In this document: positions 9,901 through 16,919 of the stretch, in pieces
How the letters are laid out: each line of letters begins with the position of its first letter
Numbering within the stretch: the first letter of the stretch is position 1
NCBI GenBank assembly: GCA_044235645.1
Contig: JBIIHQ010000001.1
Coordinates: 62,001 to 126,000 of the forward strand
DNA length: 64,000 nt
Reading direction: 5' to 3'
DNA from: OMIW01 sp044235645
GTDB taxonomy: Bacteria > Bdellovibrionota_C > UBA2361 > OMIW01
Position numbers and translations under genes: made by a program
The notes under the pieces: model-generated
Told to the model about the DNA's origin: nothing
Seen by the model: the letters and a program-made list of their open reading frames with translations, nothing else
Databases searched by the model: none

Positions 9901-10166
9901 ATAAAGGGTGGTGTCGAATTATGATGTACATTGTCGAATGGAGGCCATAGAGGAAGCGCGCACCCGATAAGAAGGGGGATCTGATACCGCTTGGCTGCAG
10001 TATGTGCCCGCACCACACCGCCGAGAGTCATCCAGTCAGTGATTCCGATAGCCGTATAACCAAGTCCGGCAGCCCGTGCGATCAGTTCCTCAGGATTACT
10101 TCCTGATTGCAGAAAGGAGTAGTTCGAGGTGACCTGTAATTCGGCATAACGTACGGTACTATTCAT
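6936..10166 (-). CDS. dnaE2: Error-prone DNA polymerase III alpha-like subunit DnaE2 (ImuC)
   Basis: This 1076-residue C-family polymerase carries out mutagenic translesion synthesis together with ImuA and ImuB. The PHP domain begins at AELQVTSNYSFL. The palm domain has the catalytic pair in PPDIDIDFEHE and a third acidic site in LKIDILALG. Finger, helix-hairpin-helix and a C-terminal OB fold follow (VISRQRPDTAKGVVFLSIED). The ATG at 10166 is preferred over three upstream in-frame ATGs because it overlaps the imuB stop as ATGA, the usual sign of translational coupling, and places the conserved N-terminus right after it. Length matches DnaE2 rather than the longer replicative DnaE1. It is the last gene of the imuA-imuB-dnaE2 operon, and such operons are normally under LexA control. 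Confidence 0.95.
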   Translation of the reverse strand: MNSTVRYAELQVTSNYSFLQSGSNPEELIARAAGLGYTAIGITDWMTLGGVVRAHTAAKRYQIPLLIGCALPLWPPFDNVHHNSTPPFIPHALIYPTSKDGYEALSLFISQVSASASVLPHQPLSPGDIFFERLLKSSSDLIVIIPYHPTRSASLPSALSTVKKYLGSGLFLGICRYFSSRDNELIEAARRLSNDERIPLVVINDVRYHTPDRRVVLDALSCVRLKTTIFEAGTKLLSNAERYLKSPSEMVRLFPGLSDAVERTVEIAAAATRFSLDQLTYEYPEIAIDPEKTQLDELISRVFEGAIERFPHGVPPSIERAIEDELSLIQELGYEKYFLTCHEIVRFARDRQILCQGRGAAANSVVCFCLGITAVNPLEIDLLFARFVSKERQEPPDIDIDFEHERREEVIQYIYERFGREHAALTAEVITYRYKSALNDMGRVCGLDIDTIRQIAESNRRWSSADISPKSLIAAGLDPHNLSIRKALELSEAIIGFPRHRSQHVGGFIISKYPLNRIVPIIPAAMEGRAIVEWDKDDIEELGILKIDILALGMLTCLRRAFSLVNDQRSRSGEMPIALYTIPANDSETYDMICRSDTIGVFQIESRAQMSMLPRLRPRCYYDLVIEVAIVRPGPIHGDMVHPYLRRRFGKERVYFPDEKVKGILGKTLGVPLFQEQAMRLAICLAGFSPGEAEQLRRAMAAWKRHEDVIQRFKARIIEGMTMHGYSQQFAETCMHQIRGFSEYGFPESHAASFALLILASAWIKRHYPAEFCASLLNSQPMGFYAPAQIIRDAKDHGVVIKPVDVNASDWETTIDKTGAVRIGMHLVKGIEQRQGELIAAIISFGGPFQTIPDLWQQAAVLPFGLYLRRDTLVKLAQADGFASMGLSPREALWEIRGLPLHPLPIGELEDRAGRNNLPLLSLGQQVALDYASVGFSHKAHPISLIREELLTTYRCFTWRQLAEDRSLSGHMHCIVAGLVISRQRPDTAKGVVFLSIEDETGITNIIIAPPLFEKRAREVMTGSALLVKGTLRKIGPVVYCNANEIIDVSALVECALGKGDSVRRGLNQKKLNLPH

Positions 10167-11788
10167 ACCCATACGCCACATACCGTCCACTTTTTTTCAC
10201 TTCGGTGGTGACATATCCAGAGCCACCGTCCATTCGTATCACACACCCGAAAGTAATCACGGAGTGATGGTACATCCTCTGAAAACCATGGCTCTTCTAT
10301 CTTTTCAGGACCTATACTCGTTGCAACGGTGATGATCGTATTGTGAAGATACATCCTCTTTGGGGGATGATCAGGAAGAAGGGCAAGTACCCGAACCGGG
10401 TGGCCCGGATGAAAAAAAAGGGAGGGGCGGTATGGAGGGGGAGGCGCGGTATGAATTTGGTCGTTCGATATTCCGTAAGGAGGAGAGGGTGAACGCAAGG
10501 TTGTTGGATCAATGGGGGTAAATCCAATCGATTCCTCAGGTGTTGAAGAGTCGTAGAGACGGGCTTGTTGCACCGCTGTTCGACCCATCTTATTGGTCAC
10601 CGTGCCGATAAAACCCCTGAGAGCTGATTCAGTATCAGCCGCAAGTGATCCATCGAGTCGCATCGTGATTGGTATATCCTTTTCTGATTCGATCACTGAG
10701 AGGTGTACGCTTCCAACATCTTGCATAGACCCTCTCTTTTCAAGATACGAGAGGATTAGTGTCCTAAATTCGGCGGGATTGGTGAGGCGAAAAAAGAAAA
10801 TATCTCTTTGCCAGAGAATATGGCCTCGCTCGGAATAGAGAGAGAAAGAGAGAGTCCGGGGAGATTTTTTCTCTGCTTCAAGAGTTGTACAGACTGCTCG
10901 ATAGAGCTCTTCACCCGCAGCAGCGATCTGAAGTGAAGAGTTCGAGGGAAACTCAAATATATGTCTCTGAGAAAGAGCAGGAGGGGGAGATACCACCCGA
11001 ATAAACTCCATCCGCTCTCCTGTTAGCTGCTCTATTCGTTCGATGACAGAGTGGCCAAAACGTTTCAGAAGGCTCTTTCGAGGAAGTCTAAGAAGCTGGG
11101 CAATCGTCTTTATCCCGAGCTCGGCGATCTGATCCTCTATCTCCGAAGGGAGGCGAAGCGCTGCTATCGGATAGTGGCTCACTGATTCGATTCCAGATGA
11201 ACGGTCAGTTTCGATACTTACCTCACGACCTGAGAATCGGGCGTGTGCCCATGCTCTTCCTATGGTACCCCCTATCCCTATCTGGAGAGGAATCTTTCGT
11301 TTAGCAAAGGTGGATACGAGCTTTTCGGTTAGCTGTTGTTCGGTGTGGTGAATCCGTTCAGTCCCCTGAATATCAATCAGAATACCAACAAAAAGGGGAT
11401 GGGGGACTACCCCTTGAAGATATGAGGTGAGGTATTCCTCATCGATACCGACGATTGGTGATACCGTCAGACACCAAAGCGCTATTTTTTGGAGAAGGGA
11501 GAATTCGGCGATGAGATCATACTTATATGCAAGAAGTTCTGGGCAGACGGTTTGTGCGACAGGAAGACTGACTTGAGGATACACGCCACATCTCCGTGCA
11601 TAATCGGATACTCTGACGACCTCTAGCCGATTTCCCTTTTTTAGTGAAAGGACAATCGGAAGCACCTCTCGTGGCTGGTTAGCGAGTCGTTCCGTATCTC
11701 GGAGGAGTCGGGCTATTGAGAGATCGGGCAGATAGAGTGAGAGGAACCTCGTTGGTCGGTGATTCGGTATCAGCTGATTGGGTATCAT
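10163..11788 (-). CDS. imuB: ImuB, Y-family polymerase-like mutasome protein
   Basis: The 541-residue product is the hub of the mutasome. ImuB proteins have a Y-family polymerase fold without polymerase activity and link DnaE2 to the beta clamp. The N-terminus FLSLYLPDLSIARL corresponds to the first palm strand but lacks the catalytic Asp of active DinB. The stretches VGILIDIQGTERI and GIGGTIGRAWAHARF fit the palm, and LPRKSLLKRFGHSVIERIEQ fits the little-finger entry. The start was set at ATG 11788 because AAGGGAGGT lies 9 bases upstream; the frame is open upstream but that part overlaps imuA and lacks family features. Even so, imuB begins about 110 bases inside the imuA 3' end. One oddity is IDEEYL near the second catalytic position, which resembles the SIDE motif of active Y polymerases. 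Confidence 0.9.
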   Translation of the reverse strand: MIPNQLIPNHRPTRFLSLYLPDLSIARLLRDTERLANQPREVLPIVLSLKKGNRLEVVRVSDYARRCGVYPQVSLPVAQTVCPELLAYKYDLIAEFSLLQKIALWCLTVSPIVGIDEEYLTSYLQGVVPHPLFVGILIDIQGTERIHHTEQQLTEKLVSTFAKRKIPLQIGIGGTIGRAWAHARFSGREVSIETDRSSGIESVSHYPIAALRLPSEIEDQIAELGIKTIAQLLRLPRKSLLKRFGHSVIERIEQLTGERMEFIRVVSPPPALSQRHIFEFPSNSSLQIAAAGEELYRAVCTTLEAEKKSPRTLSFSLYSERGHILWQRDIFFFRLTNPAEFRTLILSYLEKRGSMQDVGSVHLSVIESEKDIPITMRLDGSLAADTESALRGFIGTVTNKMGRTAVQQARLYDSSTPEESIGFTPIDPTTLRSPSPPYGISNDQIHTAPPPPYRPSLFFHPGHPVRVLALLPDHPPKRMYLHNTIITVATSIGPEKIEEPWFSEDVPSLRDYFRVCDTNGRWLWICHHRSEKKWTVCGVWV

Positions 11789-12629
11789 GAGCGCGAAACC
11801 TCCCTTCATCCCAGACGATCCGCCACTGCGTGTTTTTCGGTTGTTTACCCTTTGTTTTCCTGAGAGTGATTGAAAACGAGGGGAGTGTGACAGTTGTCCG
11901 TACGTCATTTGGTATAGGTTCAACGAACCAATGTGAATAGTAGCCAGAGGGTTGATGATGACCCCCAGAGTGTTGCGCGCTGCCTGTTTTCTTGCGAGGA
12001 GCTGCCGTATAGAAAAACGCAGTGCAAAAACCCAATCGTGCGAGCACCGAGAGCGACTGGGTTTCACGAAACGTCAGTCGAGGAACAGGGGCGACAAGAG
12101 CGCTCACGGCTCGCGAAGAGAGAGCGGTCTTTAACGCCCAGAGGAGATCTGGTGTGGTTTTTGTTTCAATAAAGAGACATGATCGCGGAGAGATATCGGT
12201 GGTTAGCTGGTGCAATACCCACGGTGTTGGCCATTGGTGGGGCAGGCCGAGCCAGAGCACCGGTCGTTGATCGCTGAGTTCTCCGTTCTGTATCTCTCGC
12301 CGGTTTGGAGAGATAGGCTTTTGTGAGTATTCCATTTGACCCTGTGCCGACAATCGACACTGCATCGCAAGATACGAGCAGAGAAGAATGGGAGAAGTGG
12401 TAACCTCATCGAGGTTGATACCCGAAAAGGAATGGATCGCGTTTCTCTTAAGCCCCCCCCCCAACTCACGATCAAGCTCCGAGATGCCTGTGGATACTGG
12501 CGAGGAGCTCTCAATCCTGATCAAGGGAGTGGCTGGAGTCGGATCTTCTGGAGAATCCTCTCCCATCGTCCCGCCTGGACTCCAAAGGAGTCCCTTGGCA
12601 ATAAGAGCACGGAGCTGTGTGTGATCCAT
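11679..12629 (-). CDS. imuA: ImuA, RecA-like mutasome accessory protein
   Basis: This roughly 316-residue protein precedes imuB and dnaE2 in the usual imuA-imuB-dnaE2 order. The block TGISELDRELGGGLKRNAIHSFSG is the RecA/ImuA-like N-terminal core (given here only as a short anchor: IDs start STGISELDREL). A second recognisable strand is VLWLGLPHQWPTPW, followed by ALKTALSSRAVSALVA and VLARLGFCTAFFY, as in ImuA proteins. ImuA binds RecA and ImuB in known systems. The ATG at 12629 is chosen over a TTG at 12641; neither has a clear ribosome-binding site. The C-terminal tail overlaps imuB by about 110 bases, which is unusually long. A 17-bp palindrome lies 40 bases upstream. Confidence 0.85.
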   Translation of the reverse strand: MDHTQLRALIAKGLLWSPGGTMGEDSPEDPTPATPLIRIESSSPVSTGISELDRELGGGLKRNAIHSFSGINLDEVTTSPILLCSYLAMQCRLSAQGQMEYSQKPISPNRREIQNGELSDQRPVLWLGLPHQWPTPWVLHQLTTDISPRSCLFIETKTTPDLLWALKTALSSRAVSALVAPVPRLTFRETQSLSVLARLGFCTAFFYTAAPRKKTGSAQHSGGHHQPSGYYSHWFVEPIPNDVRTTVTLPSFSITLRKTKGKQPKNTQWRIVWDEGRFRAHDTQSADTESPTNEVPLTLSARSLNSPTPPRYGTTR

Positions 12630-12668
12630 AAGCGAGTACAATCAGCATGAGAGGTATTCTATGTTTAT

Positions 12669-12685
12669 TCTATATCAAATATAGA
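12669..12685. promoter_or_regulatory. 17-bp perfect palindrome upstream of imuA, candidate repressor operator
   Basis: TCTATAT-CAA-ATATAGA has two 7-base arms in perfect inverted repeat around a 3-base spacer, 40 bases upstream of the imuA ATG. On the minus strand it overlaps sequence that could serve as a -10 element (TATAGAAT). It does not match the textbook LexA boxes (CTGT-N8-ACAG; GTTC-N7-GTTC; the Gram-positive CGAAC-type box), but LexA motifs vary between phyla and this cassette is normally LexA-controlled. Assignment as an operator is an inference. Confidence 0.4.
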
Positions 12686-12814
12686 TGTGATATGCGAGAG
12701 AAAGGTCGCGAGAATCGATAAAAATCGGAAAAGAGTAAGAATCGGCAGTGATATGTGATGGTTATATCGCTGTGTATTTTTGCGTACCACGGGTATGGGT
12801 GATACCTTTGTTTT

Positions 12815-13438
12815 ATGAGCAACTCTTCCGTTCCCATCCTCGAACTCCTCAGACGGGTCAGAGCGATAGCCCAAAATGGTCTTGCCTATAGCGAGGGCTA
12901 TTTTGATCGCGAGCGATATCAGGAGCTATATGACCTTTCGACGGAGGGGGTGGCTAATCTCGCGGGAGTTGAGCCCTCTATCCTCTTTATCCCTGATGAT
13001 GACAAGACGGGGTATGCAACCCCTAAGGTTGGCACTCGCGGAGCGCTCTTTAGAGGCAATGATGTCCTCTTGGTCAGGGAGCGAAATGATGACCGGTGGG
13101 CGCTCCCCGGGGGGTGGGTCGATGTAAACGATTCACCGAGCGAGGCGATCGCCAAAGAGTTCGTTCAAGAAACGGGGCTTACCGTGAGGCCCTACCATCT
13201 CTGCAAGATAATTGATGGTGGAAAACGAAATCGTTTATCACCACATCATGTGTATACCCTTGTATTTCTTTGTGAATATCTCGAAGGGGAGTTGACCCCG
13301 AGCTATGAGACGACCGAGGTTCGGTATTTTCCTATCGACCAACTTCCTGAGTTATCAATCAGTCGGACCAGCCCTGAATACATAAAGACTGCATGGGCTC
13401 ACTACCGAAATCAGGTGGTTGAAGCCGAATTTGATTAG
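12815..13438 (+). CDS. Nudix hydrolase with N-terminal Nudix-associated helical domain
   Basis: The first 60 or so residues (LELLRRVRAIAQNGLAYSEG, then FDRERYQELYDLS) form the helical domain often found before YjhB-like Nudix hydrolases. The catalytic domain follows, with the Nudix box running from residue 96 or so: LPGGWVDVNDSPSEAIAKE then FVQETGL. These enzymes hydrolyse nucleoside diphosphates linked to another moiety, such as ADP-ribose, using Mg2+ or Mn2+. The box departs from the consensus: Glu to Asp in GWVDVND, Arg to Lys at the RE position, and Gln in place of one of the paired metal-binding Glu residues (EFVQET). The gene is divergent from imuA, sharing a 185-base spacer. No strong ribosome-binding site was seen before the ATG. 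Confidence 0.88.
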   Translation: MSNSSVPILELLRRVRAIAQNGLAYSEGYFDRERYQELYDLSTEGVANLAGVEPSILFIPDDDKTGYATPKVGTRGALFRGNDVLLVRERNDDRWALPGGWVDVNDSPSEAIAKEFVQETGLTVRPYHLCKIIDGGKRNRLSPHHVYTLVFLCEYLEGELTPSYETTEVRYFPIDQLPELSISRTSPEYIKTAWAHYRNQVVEAEFD

Positions 13439-13600
13439 GAGGCAGGCAGCTCTCAACCAAAACACTCAAGTTCTGTTTCATTATCGACGACCTCTGTTGT
13501 GCGACCGATCGATTCCCACTGAGGCCTATGGGGGGCGCCGGGAGGAGGCCAGATTGGGATCACTGTCGCAGGGACCAATCGATAGGAAACAGAGGAGTTT

Positions 13601-14002
13601 ATGCCCATACCAGTAACCGTTCCGAGAGATATTCCCATACTCGTCGTCGATGATTTCACCACCATGCGACGAATAGTCCGAAATAGCCTACGACAACTTG
13701 GATTTACGAATGTAGTTGAAGCCGCCGACGGCAACGAAGCGCTCGAGCAGATCAGGCAGTCCTCATTCCAGGTCATCATTTCTGAATGGAACATGCCAAC
13801 CCTTGATGGATCGGATCTCCTTCAGGCCGTTCGATCTGACGAGAGGAACCGTGAGACGCCGCTACTCCTCATAACGACGGAGTCCCAGCGCAAGCAAGTG
13901 GAAGCGCATGAGGCAGAGGGAGTAGGCACGTACGTGGTAAAGCCGGTCACCACCTCCGTCCTTGAGTCAAAGATGGAATCACTGCTCAGCAGGGGGGGGT
14001 AG
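13601..14002 (+). CDS. Single-domain CheY-like receiver protein with Glu at the phosphorylation site
   Basis: This 133-residue stand-alone receiver domain is close to chemotaxis CheY in its key blocks: VVDDFTTMRRIVRNSL (acid pair Asp17-Asp18), IISEWNMPTLDG (phospho-site), LLITTES (Thr92) and VVKPVT (Lys114). The phospho-acceptor is normally Asp (E. coli Asp57, in ISDWNMP); here codon GAA gives Glu62, while Thr92 and Lys114 keep the exact CheY spacings of +30 and +52. The protein should not accept phosphate in the normal way and may mimic an active or locked state. An AGAGGAG ribosome-binding site precedes the ATG. No chemotaxis genes lie nearby. Its 3' end overlaps the convergent gene by 24 bases. 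Confidence 0.9.
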   Translation: MPIPVTVPRDIPILVVDDFTTMRRIVRNSLRQLGFTNVVEAADGNEALEQIRQSSFQVIISEWNMPTLDGSDLLQAVRSDERNRETPLLLITTESQRKQVEAHEAEGVGTYVVKPVTTSVLESKMESLLSRGG

Positions 14003-14572
14003 TCCACGCAGTGCTGCGGTGAGGTTTTCTTCGGTGAGGCGACGATCAGGGTCGAGGATGACTAGTCCCGTCTGCTTACCATTTTTGCTCCAGATTCCAA
14101 GGAAGAACATCTCTTTATCCTTCGACTCAACCTGGGAGACTGTTACAGGCAGACCTCCGATAAGGACCTCTATCGTTTTGATGAGTTTGCTTCTGATCGG
14201 ATTGATCTCGGCCAAAAACAGGGAAACGATGCTCGGAGCGATAGGTGTTTGCTCTTTGAACGCTTTTGACCGTTTCAGGATATCGAGAAGGTCACTTCCT
14301 CCCCGATAATTTTCGGATGGAACGACCATCACGTCGAGCCTCGCATTCAGCGGTCGGAGGATCGTGCGTGCATACAACCCATCATTTGTTTTTTGTGAGA
14401 GAACAACTTCAAGAGATTCGGGGAGGGGTGAGCCGAATATCTGCTCTGGAGGTATCGCGTGAGCGTCTAACCTTTGCTTCAGACTCCCCTGTAACCACAG
14501 CGTAACCCCAAGTGGAATGATGAAGAGAAGGGTAAGAATAAGGCTTATTGACGATTTTCGCTCCTTTGTCAT
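13979..14572 (-). CDS. Hypothetical single-span membrane protein
   Basis: No family was recognised in this roughly 197-residue protein. After a short basic N-terminus (MTKERKSS) there is one hydrophobic segment (ISLILTLLFIIPLGVTLWL), then an approximately 160-residue domain predicted to lie outside the cytoplasmic membrane. The domain is mixed alpha/beta in appearance, with FFLGIWSKNGKQTGLVILDP near the end. The ATG at 14572 places the membrane segment at the N-terminus; a second ATG at 14581 is equally possible, and the open frame extends farther upstream without plausible features. The gene converges on the CheY-like gene and its last 24 bases overlap it. Confidence 0.55.
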   Translation of the reverse strand: MTKERKSSISLILTLLFIIPLGVTLWLQGSLKQRLDAHAIPPEQIFGSPLPESLEVVLSQKTNDGLYARTILRPLNARLDVMVVPSENYRGGSDLLDILKRSKAFKEQTPIAPSIVSLFLAEINPIRSKLIKTIEVLIGGLPVTVSQVESKDKEMFFLGIWSKNGKQTGLVILDPDRRLTEENLTAALRGLPPPAEQ

Positions 14573-14743
14573 GAGCCCCATCTCATAAAACAACAACTGT
14601 ACCGAAGAGACTGCGCGTTTTGTAGTCTTCCTCCACACCAAAGTGCGTCCCATTATACAGAAAGACGACCGAATCGCCCACCTCCCCACCTCTTTAAAGA
14701 TGTGCTACATCATCCGAAGATAATTTTGGGGAGATTTCAAGCC

Positions 14744-16684
14744 ATGCGAACTATTACGGTCGCGACAGCCAGCGTCAACCAGACCCCGTTAGCCTGGGAC
14801 CGTAATCTGCGCTCGATCACCGACGCAATCGCCGAGGCCCGTACCGAAGGGGCGCAGATCCTCTGTTTTCCCGAGCTCTGTATCACTGGTTATGGATCAG
14901 AGGACCTCTTTCTCTCCCGATGGTATACCGCCACCGCCTGGTCGGTACTTCAGCAGGTATGCCCCCTGACGCATGGGATGGTGGTTGGGCTCGGTCTGCC
15001 ATTGATCGTCCGTAATTCCCTCTACAACGGGTACGCCATCTGTATTGATGGAAAGCTCGTCGCAGTCGTAGCGAAGCAATTTCTCGCCGGGGATGGAGTC
15101 CACTACGAGCATCGGTGGTTCAAGCCGTGGCAAGCTGGAACGGTTACTGAGCTTGATGAAGATTATGTGCCAGAGCCGTTTGTGGGGGTGCCGGCCGGTG
15201 ATCTATCGGTTGTTGTTGACGGGGTGCGAATTGCCGTCGAGATATGTGAGGACTATTGGGTTCCCAATCGGCCGCTCAGAACAGCTGCGCTCTCAGGGGT
15301 CGATATCGTGATGAGCCCAAGCGCATCACATTTCGCGATTGGCAAAGGGGCGGAGCGTCGTTCGATTCTTCGCGAGGGGGCTCGCTTCTCCGGGGCCGTT
15401 GTTATCTTTTCAAATCTCCTCGGGTGCGAATCGGGAAAGATTATCTTTGATGGGGACTCTCATATTGTCACTGCAGAGGGAGTTTTTGCCGAAACGACTC
15501 CGTTCTCGCTCAAGCGATATGAGGTGGCGGTGGCACGCGTTGACCTTGAGCGGGGAAGAACATCTCAACAGGGAAACGCATCGCTTCAGCCGAAGGTGAC
15601 CCCACATATTGCTGAGATAGTGGTTCGTGGTGTTTGGGCAGGCAATGATGCGCGGGCGGCTATCCCCTCTTCCCCGGTGGCAAGACGCTCATCCACATTC
15701 CACCCCTTGGAGGATCTGTGGCGCGCGATTACGGTGGGATTGCTCGATTACGCGGAGAAATCCTCGAGCCGTGGCTTCGTTGTGTCGCTCAGTGGCGGTG
15801 CTGATTCAGCCTCCGTAGCGTGCCTTGTGTCCTTGATGGTCGCGCGGGCCCTCCGTGAGATTGGGCTCAGCGAGCTTGTGCGTCGATTGAGATTGGCGAG
15901 TGTGACCACTGAGGATACCGTGATGGATCACGTTCTCTCGTGCGTCTACCAAAAAACAGACAATAGCTCCCAACAGACCGAGGATGCCGCGCGTGAGCTG
16001 GCAGCATCTCTCAGCTGCGCCTTCGCGGTTTTTGAAGTGCAGCCGCTCGTCGATACCTATCGATCGTTGGCTGAAAAGTATATCGGTCGGCAGCTATCGT
16101 GGGAGACCGATGACACCGCACTCCAGAATGTTCAGGCCCGGGTGAGAGCTCCATCGGTGTGGATGCTGGCAAACATTCAGGGCGCTCTCCTGTTGACGAC
16201 TGGAAATCGAAGCGAGCTCTCGGTCGGCTATGCGACGATGGACGGAGATATGTGCGGGGGGCTTAACCCTATTGGTGGCATCGACAAGCCACTGCTCCTC
16301 GAGTTTTTGCGATGGCTCGCTGAGGAGGGGCCCGAAGGGTATGGCCCAATCGTGGGACTCGAAAAGATTCTCGCCTCGCCCCCAACTGCCGAGCTTCGCC
16401 CACTCGTCGCGGCCCAGACCGATGAAGATGACCTCATGCCATATCGGATCCTTCAGGCGATAGAGGCGGAGTTCGTTCTCAAGCGCCGTAGCCCCGACGA
16501 CATCATCACCATCCTCGAGGCCACGCACCCCGGTGCCCCGGTCAGGGTATGGGTTGAGCGATACATGACCCTCTTCCAGAGAAATCAATGGAAACGAGAG
16601 CGAGCCGCTCCCTCGTTCCACCTTGATCGATACTCGCTCGATCCCCGTTCGTGGCTCCGATTTCCGATCTTGTCGGGAGAGTGA
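14744..16684 (+). CDS. nadE: Glutamine-dependent NAD+ synthetase
   Basis: This 646-residue enzyme converts deamido-NAD+ to NAD+ using ATP and glutamine-derived ammonia. The N-terminal nitrilase-type glutaminase has the Glu-Lys-Cys triad in CFPELCITGYG, VVAKQFLAG and VEICEDYW. The C-terminal synthetase has the PP-loop VSLSGGADSASVA and the conserved stretches TTGNRSELSVGYATMDGD (key anchor GNRSE) and LNPIGGIDK. The ATG at 14744 follows GGGGAG with good spacing and begins right at the conserved RTITVATASVNQ; the frame is open 14 codons farther upstream. Length fits the two-domain type. NadD is encoded separately at 33.9 kb, so the window holds the last two steps of NAD synthesis. Confidence 0.95.
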   Translation: MRTITVATASVNQTPLAWDRNLRSITDAIAEARTEGAQILCFPELCITGYGSEDLFLSRWYTATAWSVLQQVCPLTHGMVVGLGLPLIVRNSLYNGYAICIDGKLVAVVAKQFLAGDGVHYEHRWFKPWQAGTVTELDEDYVPEPFVGVPAGDLSVVVDGVRIAVEICEDYWVPNRPLRTAALSGVDIVMSPSASHFAIGKGAERRSILREGARFSGAVVIFSNLLGCESGKIIFDGDSHIVTAEGVFAETTPFSLKRYEVAVARVDLERGRTSQQGNASLQPKVTPHIAEIVVRGVWAGNDARAAIPSSPVARRSSTFHPLEDLWRAITVGLLDYAEKSSSRGFVVSLSGGADSASVACLVSLMVARALREIGLSELVRRLRLASVTTEDTVMDHVLSCVYQKTDNSSQQTEDAARELAASLSCAFAVFEVQPLVDTYRSLAEKYIGRQLSWETDDTALQNVQARVRAPSVWMLANIQGALLLTTGNRSELSVGYATMDGDMCGGLNPIGGIDKPLLLEFLRWLAEEGPEGYGPIVGLEKILASPPTAELRPLVAAQTDEDDLMPYRILQAIEAEFVLKRRSPDDIITILEATHPGAPVRVWVERYMTLFQRNQWKRERAAPSFHLDRYSLDPRSWLRFPILSGE

Positions 16685-16919
16685 CGAAAAGGGGCGATAT
16701 GGTGAATTTATATTGATAAAATCTCGAAAATTATGTCATAGACTACCGATTGTGACGCAAGATTCGGAGGCGGCTCCAAAAAGCGCCTCAAACCCCCACA
16801 ATCACCCTCTCAGGCCGGCGTTTGCGCTTGTTTCAGGACGAGAAGTATCTTGTCCCCCGCCTGTGCCACCCTTACTCTCGTAAGAGGCGCTTCCGCCATT
16901 CTCTTTGCGGCCTCTCTCC
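16685..16919. other. Intergenic spacer with a short GC-rich hairpin
   Basis: Between nadE and the next gene there is a 6-bp stem (GAGGCG at 16767-16772, CGCCTC at 16784-16789) with an 11-base loop and no following T tract. It could end nadE transcription. No gene or promoter was recognised. Confidence 0.3.

Noticed and set aside
11809..12067. Upstream extension of the imuB frame to 12067
   Set aside because: This part lies inside imuA and lacks family sequence, and a strong ribosome-binding site supports ATG 11788.
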